Of a stretch of DNA of 64,000 nt, positions 54,626 to 63,860 are shown one piece after another. The translations under genes were made by a program, and so were the position numbers. The stretch comes from Scatavimonas merdigallinarum. GTDB lineage: Bacteria; Bacillota; Clostridia; Oscillospirales; Acutalibacteraceae. Each line of letters starts with the position of its first letter. Positions within the stretch are counted from its first letter, which is position 1. The stretch is from assembly GCA_018713055.1 (NCBI GenBank), contig DVFW01000028.1, positions 120,860-184,859 of the forward strand, read 5' to 3'. The notes beneath the pieces were generated by a model, which did not search any database, was not told where the DNA came from, and was given only the letters and a program-made list of their open reading frames with translations.

Positions 54626-56533
54626 TTATTCCAAAATATCTTCGTTCGCCCCGTTTGTTTTATGATGGAACGTGGGGACGATAACGCTCAGCATTTCCAG
54701 CGTTTTTTCAGCGTTATTGTTTAAAGCGTATTTTTTCAGCTTTGTCAGATTTTCCGTAAATTGCTCGGAGTCAATGGGAATCTGGTTGCCGATGAAGATT
54801 TTTTTGTTTGCAGTGGCCTTGAGGCCCTCTTCGTCCATCAAAAGTTCTTCAAACAGCTTTTCACCGGGGCGCAGCCCTGTAAACTTGATTGGCACGTCTT
54901 TATACGGAACCTTGCCGTACATGCGAATGAGGTTTTCGGCAAGCGTTGTAATTTTAACGGGCGCGCCCATGTCCAGCACAAAAATTTCGCCGCCGTGCGC
55001 CATGGCGGCCGCCTGCAAAACAAGCGACACGGCTTCCGGTATGGTCATGAAATAGCGGATGATGTCCGGGTGGGTAACGGTGATGGGTTTGCCGCTTTCG
55101 ATTTGTCTTTTAAACAGCGGGATAACGGAGCCGTTGGAGCCAAGCACGTTGCCAAAGCGCGTGGTGACAAACTCGGTTTTGCTGTTGCCAAACTGCGCCA
55201 TGTACTGTACGATCATTTCGCAGCAGCGCTTGGTTGCGCCCATGACGTTGGTGGGATTGACCGCTTTGTCTGTGGAGATCATCACAAATTTTTCCACGCC
55301 GTAAAATTCTGAAAGAGAAGCTACGTTAAATGTGCCCAACACGTTGTTTTTAACGGCCTCCTCGGGGGAGGTCTCCATCAGCGGCACATGCTTGTGCGCC
55401 GCGGCGTGGAATACAAGCTGCGGTTTGTATTTTTCAAAGATGCGCTTCATTTTTTCATGGTCGCGTACAGATGCGATCAGTGTGACAAGATGAAAGCTGT
55501 CCTCGTCGTGCTCCATCAGAAGCTCCTGCTGAATATCATACGCATTGTTTTCATAGATGTCTACAATAATGATCTGTTTGGGGTGGTATTTGGCGATCTG
55601 GCGCGTAAGTTCAGAACCGATGGAGCCGCCACCGCCGGTGATCATGCATACCTTGCCGTCGACAAAGCGCTTAATATCTTTTTTATCAAAGGTGATTGGC
55701 TCCCGACCGAGCAGATCTTCTACCTTGATATCTGCAATTTGCGGCATGATGTTGAGCTTGTCCCCGTCGAAAAGCAGTTGGCTTAAGTACGGAACAATTT
55801 TAATTTTGCAGGAGGTTTCGGAACAAAGGTCCAGAATATAGCGGCGCTCGGCCTCTGTGCAGGAAGGAATGGCAAAAATAATGACGTCGATTTCCTGTTC
55901 CTTACACAGGCGGATGATGTCTTCACTGGTTCCCAGCACACGTATGCCGCGTATTTCTGTTTTGTATTTTTTGGGATCGTCGTCCACAATGCACACGGGA
56001 AAATAGTCGTTGCAGGGATTTTTGGGGTCGTTACCCGCGTTTTGAATCTCTTTTAAAATAATTTTGCAGGCTTGCCCCGCACCCACGATCAGCGTGCGCT
56101 TTTTAATTTCGTTTTTGCCCTCGTCAACCAAAACCAGAAAGGTTTTGCGGAACATAATGCGGAACAGAACAATGCCGCAGGTGCCGATGACAAACTGTAA
56201 AATTAAAAAGTGAAGAAACTGGCTGACCTGCGCTTCGGGATATAGCAGATAGGTGATCAGAAGCACCACAAGGCTGCCGCAGAGCATACCCACCACGCAG
56301 GAAAGGTAATCTTTTAAATTAAAATAGCGCCACAGCTTGGCGTAAGCGCCGCTCATCAGCAGAAAGGCAAAGCATAAAAACACCAGCAGTACTGTAAAAA
56401 CGCCCAGTTGCGAGGGCCACAGCGCTTTTATTTTAAAAAGGTCGAGCAGATAGTTGGTTAAAAGGGAGCTTACACAGATGATGAACATATCTGCAAGTGC
56501 AAGAACGACCTTTCTTGGATTAACTTTTTTCAT
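54626..56533 (-). CDS. CapD/PglF-type nucleoside-diphosphate-sugar 4,6-dehydratase
   Basis: 635 residues. Four membrane helices (to ~130), a CoA-binding-like Rossmann domain (about 140-270) and an extended SDR domain with GGGGSIGSELTRQI and ISTDKAVNPTNVMGATK, where Met replaces the usual Tyr of YxxxK, as in this subfamily. Related enzymes convert UDP-GlcNAc to the 4-keto-6-deoxy sugar for capsules or glycoprotein glycans. It is co-transcribed with glmS, which supplies the precursor route. Confidence 0.9.
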   Translation of the reverse strand: MKKVNPRKVVLALADMFIICVSSLLTNYLLDLFKIKALWPSQLGVFTVLLVFLCFAFLLMSGAYAKLWRYFNLKDYLSCVVGMLCGSLVVLLITYLLYPEAQVSQFLHFLILQFVIGTCGIVLFRIMFRKTFLVLVDEGKNEIKKRTLIVGAGQACKIILKEIQNAGNDPKNPCNDYFPVCIVDDDPKKYKTEIRGIRVLGTSEDIIRLCKEQEIDVIIFAIPSCTEAERRYILDLCSETSCKIKIVPYLSQLLFDGDKLNIMPQIADIKVEDLLGREPITFDKKDIKRFVDGKVCMITGGGGSIGSELTRQIAKYHPKQIIIVDIYENNAYDIQQELLMEHDEDSFHLVTLIASVRDHEKMKRIFEKYKPQLVFHAAAHKHVPLMETSPEEAVKNNVLGTFNVASLSEFYGVEKFVMISTDKAVNPTNVMGATKRCCEMIVQYMAQFGNSKTEFVTTRFGNVLGSNGSVIPLFKRQIESGKPITVTHPDIIRYFMTIPEAVSLVLQAAAMAHGGEIFVLDMGAPVKITTLAENLIRMYGKVPYKDVPIKFTGLRPGEKLFEELLMDEEGLKATANKKIFIGNQIPIDSEQFTENLTKLKKYALNNNAEKTLEMLSVIVPTFHHKTNGANEDILE

Positions 56534-56636
56534 TTCACCATACCCTGTCCTGCGGCGGCTGCAAAAGCCGCCTGTTTAAATTTTTGGGGAAATGTGCATG
56601 CAAAATACACAGAATTTGGCCTTTAATAGATTAGGA

Positions 56637-56665
56637 ATTATAGCATAAAGTGCGGAAAATGTCAA
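56637..56665 (-). promoter_or_regulatory. Promoter of the capD-glmS operon
   Basis: TTGACA (56665-56660) and TATAAT (56642-56637), 17 bases apart on the minus strand. A GGCGGCT/AGCCGCC hairpin (56554-56572) lies in the leader just before the start codon region. Confidence 0.85.
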
Positions 56666-56755
56666 TATTAGACAAATCCGGGTGTGGAAATATTGTATAA
56701 AGCATATATCCTTAAAACACTGAAAAAATGAACGTTGTTTGGCAAGCGCGTACGA

Positions 56756-58159
56756 TTAAAGTTTTCTACCCATCAGAACACCCATGACCGAAGCCATCAT
56801 CAACCCTCTGGTCCAGCCGCTGGAATCGCCCAGGCAATGCAGGCCGCGGATATTGGTGCGAAACTCGCTGTCCATCTTTACGCGGTTGCTGTAAAATTTC
56901 AGCTCCGGCGAATACAGTAAAGTTTCCGTGCTGGCAAAACCTGGTACTACATGATCCACCGATTGAATAAAATTAATGATATTGAGCATGGATCGATACG
57001 GCATGGCAGAGGTGATGTCTCCCGCCACTGCGTCGGGTATGGTGGGTTTTACGTTTGACTGGTTCAGCTCTTTAGGCCAGGTGCGCTTGCCGTCGAGAAT
57101 ATCGCCATAACGCTGGACCAGAATACGTCCGTTTGCAAGCATGTTGGTAAGCTCGCCCACCTTTTGCGCGTATGCAATGGGCTGGTTAAACGGCTCTGTA
57201 AAGTTATGAGAGCACAAAATGGCAAGGTTTGTATTATTGGATTTCATGTCTTTATAGGAATGCCCGTTGACAACAGCAAGGTTGTTGTCGTAATTTTCCT
57301 GGCTGACAAAGCCGCCGGGATTTTGACAAAAGGTACGTACTTTGTTTTTAAACGGCTTTGGGTAACCAATGAGCTTGGATTCGTACAAAACTTCATTGAC
57401 TTCTTCCATAATCTCGTTACGGACTTCAATGCGCACACCGACGTCTACCGTGCCGGGTTGATGGGCGATGTTGTGTTCCAAACATATTTTTTCCAGCCAG
57501 TCGGCGCCTTTTCGGCCCGTTGCCACGATGATATTTTCACCTTGTATCATTTGTGTTTGCCCGTTTTTATATACGCTTTCTACAACCACGCCGGTACAAA
57601 CGCCGTTTTGGATGAGCAAATCCCTGCAGACATAACCAAACAGGATCTCTACGCCGTTTTCCAGCAGATAAGATTCAATTTCTTTATAAAGAGATTGCGC
57701 CTTTTCGGTGCCCAGATGACGAATGGGGCAGTCCACAAGTTTTAAGCCGGACTGAATAGCTTTTTTGCGGATTTCTTTGACTTTTTCTTCCTGCCCAACG
57801 CCTTCGACCTTTTCTTCCGCGCCAAATTCCAGATAAATTTTATCTGTATAGCGTATAGTGTCCTGCACCAGTTCTTCGCCGACCAAAAGCGGGAGATCAC
57901 CACCCACTTCACAACTGAGGGAAAGCTTGCCGTCTGAAAACGCCCCGGCGCCGGAAAACCCGGTGGTGATGTGGCAGTAGGGCTTACAATTGACGCAAAC
58001 TTTCGTTTTAAGCTTGGGGCAACGGCGTTTTTCAACGGGGCATCCCTTTTCAATAATCACAATTTTTTTATTTGTATGGCGCCGGAGCATTTCAATTGCG
58101 GTAAAGATACCTGCAGGGCCTGCGCCGACAATGACAACATCGTAATGCATAGTATTCAT
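56756..58159 (-). CDS. FAD-dependent oxidoreductase (COG2509-like)
   Basis: 467 residues. N-terminal dinucleotide-binding motif VVIVGAGPAGIFTAIEM, then a cysteine-containing segment (RRCPKLKTKVCVNCKPYC) that could hold a metal cluster, then GFSGAGAFSDGKLSL. The C-terminus has GLHCLGDSSGWTRGLMMASVMG, the second FAD contact. Substrate unknown. It overlaps the HAD gene by four bases (ATGA). Confidence 0.88.
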   Translation of the reverse strand: MNTMHYDVVIVGAGPAGIFTAIEMLRRHTNKKIVIIEKGCPVEKRRCPKLKTKVCVNCKPYCHITTGFSGAGAFSDGKLSLSCEVGGDLPLLVGEELVQDTIRYTDKIYLEFGAEEKVEGVGQEEKVKEIRKKAIQSGLKLVDCPIRHLGTEKAQSLYKEIESYLLENGVEILFGYVCRDLLIQNGVCTGVVVESVYKNGQTQMIQGENIIVATGRKGADWLEKICLEHNIAHQPGTVDVGVRIEVRNEIMEEVNEVLYESKLIGYPKPFKNKVRTFCQNPGGFVSQENYDNNLAVVNGHSYKDMKSNNTNLAILCSHNFTEPFNQPIAYAQKVGELTNMLANGRILVQRYGDILDGKRTWPKELNQSNVKPTIPDAVAGDITSAMPYRSMLNIINFIQSVDHVVPGFASTETLLYSPELKFYSNRVKMDSEFRTNIRGLHCLGDSSGWTRGLMMASVMGVLMGRKL

Positions 58160-58896
58160 TCTTCCTCATTGCTTTTACTCGCTTCATTCAGGGAAGGAAG
58201 CTCTTGTACAAACTGGTAGAAATCATGAAAGCTGCCATGCCTGTAAGTGGAAATGTCTTTGTTTTTACTGTTGATCAAACAGTCTGTGATTAAATATGTA
58301 TCTATGCCCAGCGCAGCGGCGCACATGTCTTCGTTTACGTCGTTGCCTACCATCAGGCAGTCGCCCGGCGCTTTTTCGGCTTTTTGCAGGATTTCCCTGT
58401 AATAGCCAAGGTTTGGCTTGCAAAAGGTACAGTGTTCATAGGTTGTGATAAAATCGAAAATATTGGGGTCTACGCCGGCCCAACGCAGCCGGTTTTGCGT
58501 AGCGCTGGCGGGGAAAATGGGATTTGTCGCAGCAATCAACCGGTAGCCCTTGTCCTTCAGAAGCTGTGTGCAGGTATGCGCAAGCGGCGTAAAACCTACC
58601 ATTTGCTTTGCGTTGTTGAATTCATGCATATAAAATTTGTCAAATTCAGGCGCAAGTCTTAAAATATCTTGCCCCATAAACAAGGCAAACGATTGCCAGA
58701 ACCTTTTTTCGTTGGTAATAGAGCCATCGTTTTCTGCCATGGCTTTCGTACCCGTCCAGATGCCGCGGATCAGCATTTTACTATCCAGGCCAAATGGAAT
58801 AAATTTTTTTGCAAGCGCGGAAAAATAACCTTCGACAAAAGCCTCCTGCTGCATGGGAAGCAATGTGCCGTCCAGATCAAATAAAACCGTATCCAT
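58156..58896 (-). CDS. HAD-superfamily hydrolase
   Basis: 246 residues. Motif I FDLDGTLLP (nucleophile Asp7, acid Asp9), motif II in AATNP, the Lys of CKPN and motif IV GNDVNEDM are all present. Likely a small-molecule phosphatase; the cap domain is helical (residues 15-90). It is the first gene of a two-gene operon with the FAD enzyme. Start ATG 58896. Confidence 0.9.
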   Translation of the reverse strand: MDTVLFDLDGTLLPMQQEAFVEGYFSALAKKFIPFGLDSKMLIRGIWTGTKAMAENDGSITNEKRFWQSFALFMGQDILRLAPEFDKFYMHEFNNAKQMVGFTPLAHTCTQLLKDKGYRLIAATNPIFPASATQNRLRWAGVDPNIFDFITTYEHCTFCKPNLGYYREILQKAEKAPGDCLMVGNDVNEDMCAAALGIDTYLITDCLINSKNKDISTYRHGSFHDFYQFVQELPSLNEASKSNEEE

Positions 58897-59123
58897 AGCA
58901 AACTCCTATAGAAAAATCTTTATTTTAATACACATTATCATACCACATTTTATTTTGGATTTATAGCTGTATTTTATGCCTTTTTCCCGGTGTTCCTTTT
59001 TGTTTTTTTAGACAAAAATGCTTAAAAACCGGCGTTTGTCTCCATAAAAAAGAAAAGGAATGAAAGACAATAAAAGATTTACCCTTCCTGCGTATAAAAA
59101 TGCGTTGGTTATGGGATAAATAC
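58897..59123. other. Divergent intergenic gap
   Basis: AT-rich, with many short T-runs. No gene or convincing hairpin. It separates the HAD gene (minus) from greA (plus). Confidence 0.5.
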
Positions 59124-59152
59124 TTGACACAGACTTGCGCGTTGTCTATAAT
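59124..59152 (+). promoter_or_regulatory. Promoter of greA
   Basis: TTGACA (59124-59129) and TATAAT (59147-59152), 17 bases apart. Confidence 0.85.
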
Positions 59153-59242
59153 AAAATCTATTATATAAACGGACATATATTTATAATAAAAGCGTGCTGG
59201 CGCCGGTGCGCTGTTACATTGAAAAAAGGATGGTTATGTGAA

Positions 59243-59716
59243 ATGCAAAAACAGGTGTTGCTTACCGACGAAGGCCTTAAAAAGCTGGAGGAAGAGCTGG
59301 ATTTCCTGAAAACGGTCAGAAGGAAGGAAATTGCAGAAAAGATTAAGGTAGCGTTGTCGTTTGGGGATCTTTCTGAAAACAGCGAATATGATGAAGCCAA
59401 AAATGAACAGGCCATGGTGGAATCCAGAATTGTAACGATTGAGACCATGCTGAAAAATGTAAAGCTGATTGATGAAAATGAGATCAATACGGAAATTATT
59501 CATGTAGGCTCCAGAGCAAAAGTTAAAAATTTGTCGACCGGCAGGGAAAGTTCCTATAAAATTGTCGGTTCTAATGAGGCAAATCCGCTGGAAGGGCGTA
59601 TTTCTGACGAATCTCCTGTTGGCAAAGCACTTTTGGGGAAAAAGCCGGGGGATAAGACCACGGTAGAAACGCCAGGCGGTACGATTGCGTACGAAGTGCT
59701 GGAGATCAGCAAATAA
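59243..59716 (+). CDS. greA: Transcription elongation factor GreA
   Basis: 157 residues from ATG 59243, the standard length. N-terminal coiled coil with the acidic tip DLSENSEYDEAK, C-terminal FKBP-like domain with PVGKALLGKKPGD. It rescues backtracked RNA polymerase by stimulating transcript cleavage. Followed by a hairpin, then lysS; the greA-lysS order is common in Firmicutes. Confidence 0.96.
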   Translation: MQKQVLLTDEGLKKLEEELDFLKTVRRKEIAEKIKVALSFGDLSENSEYDEAKNEQAMVESRIVTIETMLKNVKLIDENEINTEIIHVGSRAKVKNLSTGRESSYKIVGSNEANPLEGRISDESPVGKALLGKKPGDKTTVETPGGTIAYEVLEISK

Positions 59717-59776
59717 GATACCGATGTGTTTTTAACGCCACACTTTTGTTAAGGTCTGGCAGACTTATATAAAAGC

Positions 59777-59804
59777 GAAGGCGTGCCTTGTGCACGCCTT
59801 CTTG
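59777..59804 (+). terminator. Hairpin between greA and lysS
   Basis: GAAGGCGTGC/GCACGCCTTC with a five-base loop, followed by TTGC. The short T-run suggests partial read-through into lysS. Confidence 0.65.
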
Positions 59805-59835
59805 CATGTAAAAGGGAAAACAGGAGGAAATAAAA

Positions 59836-61803
59836 ATGGGGGAACAAACAACGCCGCGCGCTGTGGAAAACCAGAAGGAAGAAGCGGCGCAGGACTTAAA
59901 TGCGCTTTTACAGATACGCAGAGAGAAGCTTTTGGCACTTCAGCAGGAGGGGCGCGACCCTTTTGTTATCACGAAATATGACCAGACGCATCACAGCCAG
60001 GAAATCAAGGACAACTATGCCCGGCTGGAAGGAAAGAAAGTTTCTGTCGCAGGACGTATGATGTCCAAACGTGTGATGGGAAAAGCCTCCTTCTGCAATG
60101 TGCAGGATTTGAAGGGTAATATTCAGTCCTACGTGGCGAGAGACGGCGTGGGGGAGGAAAACTACAAAGCGTTCAAAAAGCTTGATGTGGGCGATGTGGT
60201 TGGTATTGTGGGAGAAGTCTTCAAGACAAAAACCGGGGAGATTTCTGTTCGTGCGTCTGAAGTGACACTGCTTTCTAAAAGTCTTCAGATTCTTCCCGAG
60301 AAATTCCACGGGCTGACCAACACGGACATGCGCTACCGCCAGAGATATGTGGATTTGATCATGAACCCGGAGGTCAAGGATACATTTATCAAAAGATCAA
60401 AAATCATAAGCGCAATCCGCAGATATCTGGACGGACAGGGCTTTATGGAAGTGGAAACGCCGATGCTTGTGAGCAACGCGGGCGGTGCCGCTGCCAGGCC
60501 GTTTGAGACGCATTTCAATGCGCTGGACGAAGATTTTAAGCTCCGCATCTCCCTTGAGTTATATCTTAAAAGGCTGATTGTCGGGGGGCTTGAGAGAGTG
60601 TACGAGATTGGCCGTGTGTTCCGAAACGAGGGACTTGACACAAGGCATAATCCGGAGTTTACTTTGATGGAGCTTTATCAGGCATACACAGATTACAATG
60701 GAATGATGGATCTGACGGAGAATCTGTACCGCCATGTGGCGCAGGAGGTCCTCGGCACGACGACGATTGTGTATAACGGAGTTGAGATGGATCTGGGCAA
60801 GCCGTTTGAGCGCATCACCATGGTCGACGCGGTGAAAAAATATGCCGGCGTCGACTGGGACAGGGTGGAAACTCTTGAGCAGGCGAGAGCGCTTGCGAAA
60901 GAGCATCACATTGCGTTTGAGGAGCGCCATAAGAAAGGAGACATCCTTTCTTTGTTCTTTGAGGAATATGCGGAGGAGCATCTGATTCAGCCGACCTTCG
61001 TGATGGATCACCCGATTGAGATATCGCCGCTTACCAAGAAGAAGCCGGAGAATCCGGACTATGTGGAACGTTTTGAGTTTTTTATGAATGGATGGGAGAT
61101 GGCCAACGCATACTCCGAGCTCAATGATCCGGTTGATCAGAGAGAACGCTTCAGGGCACAGGAGGAACAACTGGCACAGGGCGACGAGGAGGCCAACACC
61201 ACAGATGAAGATTTTTTGAATGCGCTGCAGATTGGTATGCCTCCGACGGGAGGCATTGGATTTGGAATTGACAGAATGTGCATGCTGTTTACAGACAGCG
61301 CGGCGATCAGGGACGTTCTGCTCTTCCCCACCATGAAACCCTTGAAAGATGTAAATGCGGGAAATGATGTAGTAAATCGTGCTTCCGAAACCGCCTCGAA
61401 TGATGTAAAAGCCGAGCCGGAAAAGATCGATTTCTCCAAAGTAGAAATCGAGCCTTTGTTCAAGGATTTTGTAGATTTTGAGACTTTCAGCAAGTCTGAT
61501 TTCCGTGCGGTCAAGGTGCTTGCCTGTGAAGCTGTGCCGAAATCTAAGAAGCTCCTGAAATTCACGCTAGATGACGGTACAGGCGAAAACAGGACGATTT
61601 TAAGCGGTATTCACGAGTATTACGAGCCGGAAGAACTGGTGGGCAAGACCTGCATTGCAATCGTAAACCTACCGCCGAGACCAATGATGGGTATCGACTC
61701 TTGCGGTATGCTGATTTCCGCCGTACACCACGAGGAGGGCGAAGAAAAACTCCATCTGCTGATGGTAGACGATTACATTCCAGCTGGCGCAAAGCTCTAT
61801 TAA
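59836..61803 (+). CDS. lysS: Lysyl-tRNA synthetase (class II) with C-terminal tRNA-binding domain
   Basis: 655 residues against a usual ~500. An OB-fold anticodon domain (about 60-160) precedes the class II core with FRNEGLDTRHNPEFTLMELY and GIGFGIDRMCMLF. After a linker (about 500-530) comes a domain from IDFSKVEIEPLF to the end with the pattern KVLACEAVPKSKKLLKFTLDDG ... PRPMMGIDSCGMLIS, the Trbp111/EMAPII type seen at the end of methionyl-tRNA synthetase. It should tighten general tRNA binding. Much of the core has codon use (more G/C-ended and AAG, GAG) unlike its neighbours, hinting at transfer. Confidence 0.93.
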   Translation: MGEQTTPRAVENQKEEAAQDLNALLQIRREKLLALQQEGRDPFVITKYDQTHHSQEIKDNYARLEGKKVSVAGRMMSKRVMGKASFCNVQDLKGNIQSYVARDGVGEENYKAFKKLDVGDVVGIVGEVFKTKTGEISVRASEVTLLSKSLQILPEKFHGLTNTDMRYRQRYVDLIMNPEVKDTFIKRSKIISAIRRYLDGQGFMEVETPMLVSNAGGAAARPFETHFNALDEDFKLRISLELYLKRLIVGGLERVYEIGRVFRNEGLDTRHNPEFTLMELYQAYTDYNGMMDLTENLYRHVAQEVLGTTTIVYNGVEMDLGKPFERITMVDAVKKYAGVDWDRVETLEQARALAKEHHIAFEERHKKGDILSLFFEEYAEEHLIQPTFVMDHPIEISPLTKKKPENPDYVERFEFFMNGWEMANAYSELNDPVDQRERFRAQEEQLAQGDEEANTTDEDFLNALQIGMPPTGGIGFGIDRMCMLFTDSAAIRDVLLFPTMKPLKDVNAGNDVVNRASETASNDVKAEPEKIDFSKVEIEPLFKDFVDFETFSKSDFRAVKVLACEAVPKSKKLLKFTLDDGTGENRTILSGIHEYYEPEELVGKTCIAIVNLPPRPMMGIDSCGMLISAVHHEEGEEKLHLLMVDDYIPAGAKLY

Positions 61804-62060
61804 GATGTACCGTTTTACCCTGTAAAGCGAGATGTACTTCATAGTCGGAAAAAGCTGTGACAGTACACTTTTACATCAAATTTACATCATTTGGTGCAAG
61901 AAAGTGTACAGAGGCGGAAAATCGCATAATGAACGGAATAAATAGGCAGTTCCTTAATGGGGTTGCCCATTTGCCAAATAAGTTACAGGTAAAAGAAAAT
62001 GGAATATATTTGATATATTGTGCAACAAAGCACTTTATATAATCGCAGGATAAAAACGCA
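61804..62060 (+). other. Gap after lysS, with a possible first copy of a leader element
   Basis: No gene. It contains ACATCATTTGGTG (near 61885) and GGGGTTGCCCATTTGCC (near 61960), both of which recur with small changes in the YjdF leader about 180 bases on. Confidence 0.4.
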
Positions 62061-62170
62061 ATGCACATCATTTGGTGTGTTAGAGCTGGTAGGTAGCCCA
62101 GCCGTCTGATAATGTTTCAGGTAAGTAACCTTCCCCTCCGGGTTGTCCATTTCTGCGAAATACATTTTAG
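62061..62170 (+). promoter_or_regulatory. Probable yjdF-type riboswitch leader
   Basis: The ~110 bases before the YjdF gene are structured: GAGCTGGTAGGTAGCCCAGC, then AAGTAACCTTCCCC and GGGTTGTCCATTTC, ending at the AGGAGGG site (62169-62175). YjdF genes are classically preceded by the yjdF-motif RNA, which responds to azaaromatic compounds. The call rests mainly on the gene it precedes; I cannot fold it here. Confidence 0.5.
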
Positions 62171-62182
62171 GAGGGTTTCGTT

Positions 62183-62599
62183 ATGGGCGAAAGTATCGGA
62201 AAGCTGACAGTATATTTTGAAAACCCGTTTTGGGTTGGTGTATTTGAGCGTATAGAAGATGAAAAATTATCTGTATGCAAAGTTACATTCGGAGCAGAAC
62301 CCAAAGATTATGAAGTGTTAGAGTTCGTTGTGAAAAATTACAGTCAGCTCAAGTTCAGTCCGTCTGTTGATGTGAAAGTCAGAAAAGAAGCGAAAAATCC
62401 GAAGCGAATACAAAGAGAAGCACGAAAACAATCTGCTCAGTCCGGTATCGGAACAAAATCGCAACAGGCATTGCAACAGCAGCGAGAAGAAAATAAACTG
62501 ATAAGAAAAGCAATCAGTAGACGAAAGCGAGAAGCGGAAAAGCAACGCCAGTATGACTTAAAACAACAAAAACGAAAAGAAAAACACAAAGGGAGATAA
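62183..62599 (+). CDS. yjdF: YjdF-family protein (DUF2992)
   Basis: 138 residues. The start GKLTVYFENPFWVGVFE, the segment TFGAEPKDYEVLEFV and the basic end NPKRIQREARK ... RKREAEKQRQYDLKQQKRKEKHKGR in spaced form match Bacillus subtilis YjdF closely. The C-terminal half is a very basic helix, suggesting nucleic-acid or acidic-partner binding. Function is not established; riboswitch association points to handling of aromatic toxins. ATG 62183 with AGGAGGG seven bases upstream. Confidence 0.9.
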   Translation: MGESIGKLTVYFENPFWVGVFERIEDEKLSVCKVTFGAEPKDYEVLEFVVKNYSQLKFSPSVDVKVRKEAKNPKRIQREARKQSAQSGIGTKSQQALQQQREENKLIRKAISRRKREAEKQRQYDLKQQKRKEKHKGR

Positions 62600-62607
62600 A
62601 TCCCGAA

Positions 62608-62646
62608 AAGACTTTGAGACATATTACTTTCTCAAAGTCTTTTTTA
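62608..62646 (+). terminator. Terminator of yjdF
   Basis: AAGACTTTGAGA/TCTCAAAGTCTT with a ten-base loop, followed by TTTTTATC. Confidence 0.9.
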
Positions 62647-62651
62647 TCTTT

Positions 62652-62700
62652 ATTCGCAAACTACAAAAAACTATTTTCAAACAAAATGCAATCACAAAGG
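62652..62700. repeat. Intergenic repeat, copy 1
   Basis: Begins ATTCGCAAACTAC and ends AATGCAATCACAAAGG. Copy 2 is at 63913-63963. About 80% of positions agree, both follow a terminator and both precede a regulator-sized gap. No coding potential. Confidence 0.7.
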
Positions 62701-62801
62701 GGATAGGGCGAACAGATCCCATGTTAATATGCGTTGCTTGTAGCAACGGCTTGTTTTGAATACAATAATGGTAACGACTGAAAGAAAGGTGGTTATCCAT
62801 A

Positions 62802-63311
62802 ATGTTAAATGAAAATGTTAAATCTATCAGAAAGTCAAAAGGGCTTTCGCAGGAAGAACTCGCTATAAAACTAAATGTAGTGCGGCAAACAATTTCTAAA
62901 TGGGAAAAAGGCTTGTCTGTTCCTGATTCCGATATGTTGATTTCCCTATCAGAAGCGTTAGAAACTCCTGTAAGCACTTTGCTTGGAGAAACGATTGATG
63001 AGCCAAAGCCGGATGATTTAAAAGTGATTTCCGAAAAGCTGGAGGTTATAAATCTCCAGCTCGCCAAAAGGAAAACAACGAGACGAAAGATATTTCATTG
63101 GGGTTTTATCTCATTGTGTGCGTTGATCGTAATTGCTTTTGCGGTTTTATCCGTGCTGAACAGTCCATATTTGGGGTGGGATTACAGTAAACCCGAAACC
63201 GCAGTTATGGGAGTAGGCTTTCACGCATTGGAGTGGCTGTTCGTCAGAGTAGCACCGATTCTCCTTATTGGAGCAGTTGTTGGAGCTGTTTTGACACGAG
63301 AGAAAAAGTAA
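62802..63311 (+). CDS. XRE regulator with two C-terminal membrane helices
   Basis: 169 residues from ATG 62802 (GAAAGGTGG upstream). HTH at about 5-60 (IRKSKGLSQEELAIKLNVVRQTISKWEKG). After a linker, helices at about 100-120 (WGFISLCALIVIAFAVLSVL) and 145-164 (VAPILLIGAVVGAVL) would anchor it. Membrane-tethered XRE proteins of this type occur in Clostridia, often beside transporters or toxin genes. No target can be named. Confidence 0.88.
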   Translation: MLNENVKSIRKSKGLSQEELAIKLNVVRQTISKWEKGLSVPDSDMLISLSEALETPVSTLLGETIDEPKPDDLKVISEKLEVINLQLAKRKTTRRKIFHWGFISLCALIVIAFAVLSVLNSPYLGWDYSKPETAVMGVGFHALEWLFVRVAPILLIGAVVGAVLTREKK

Positions 63312-63385
63312 CCTGTATAAGCAACAGCGGGTTGCTTGCTTGTAGAATGTACACATATTATAATATTTACAAGGTGGTGATTTTA

Positions 63386-63835
63386 ATGGATACGAAAGAT
63401 GTTATACTCGAATTGCGAAGGAAAAAAGGTTTGTCACAAGATGAACTTGCAGAAAAGCTCTATGTTACAAGGCAAGCGGTATCCCGTTGGGAAAACGGAG
63501 AAACAATTCCAAATACAGAAACCTTAAAACTGCTCTCTAAGTTTTTTGATGTTTCTATCAATACGCTTTTAGGTTCCCCAAGACAGCTTATTTGCCAATG
63601 CTGCGGTATGCCTCTTGATGATTCTTCTATCAGTAAAGAACTTGATGGGACATTCAATGAAGAATACTGCAAGTGGTGTTACACTGAAGGGAAATTCACA
63701 TACGACAATATGGATGATTTGATTAACTTTTGTGCCGATCATATGGCAGATGAAAACTGGACTCCGGAACAGGTACGAGAATATATGGTGGCTATGTTGC
63801 CAAAATTGAATTATTGGAAGCGTTCAGATCAATAA
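63386..63835 (+). CDS. XRE regulator with a C-terminal zinc-ribbon domain
   Basis: 149 residues from ATG 63386 behind AAGGTGG. HTH at about 6-62, highly like the upstream gene's HTH (GLSQDELAEKLYVTRQAVSRWENG). From residue ~70 the pattern CQCCGMPL ... EYCKWCYTEGKF gives two CxxC-type pairs, typical of a zinc ribbon found in small stand-alone proteins. Here the two are fused, so it may sense metal, redox or an electrophile. The HTH resemblance suggests the two regulators are duplicates with different sensing tails. Confidence 0.88.
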   Translation: MDTKDVILELRRKKGLSQDELAEKLYVTRQAVSRWENGETIPNTETLKLLSKFFDVSINTLLGSPRQLICQCCGMPLDDSSISKELDGTFNEEYCKWCYTEGKFTYDNMDDLINFCADHMADENWTPEQVREYMVAMLPKLNYWKRSDQ

Positions 63836-63860
63836 ACCGACAGAGCTAATTTTATATTGT

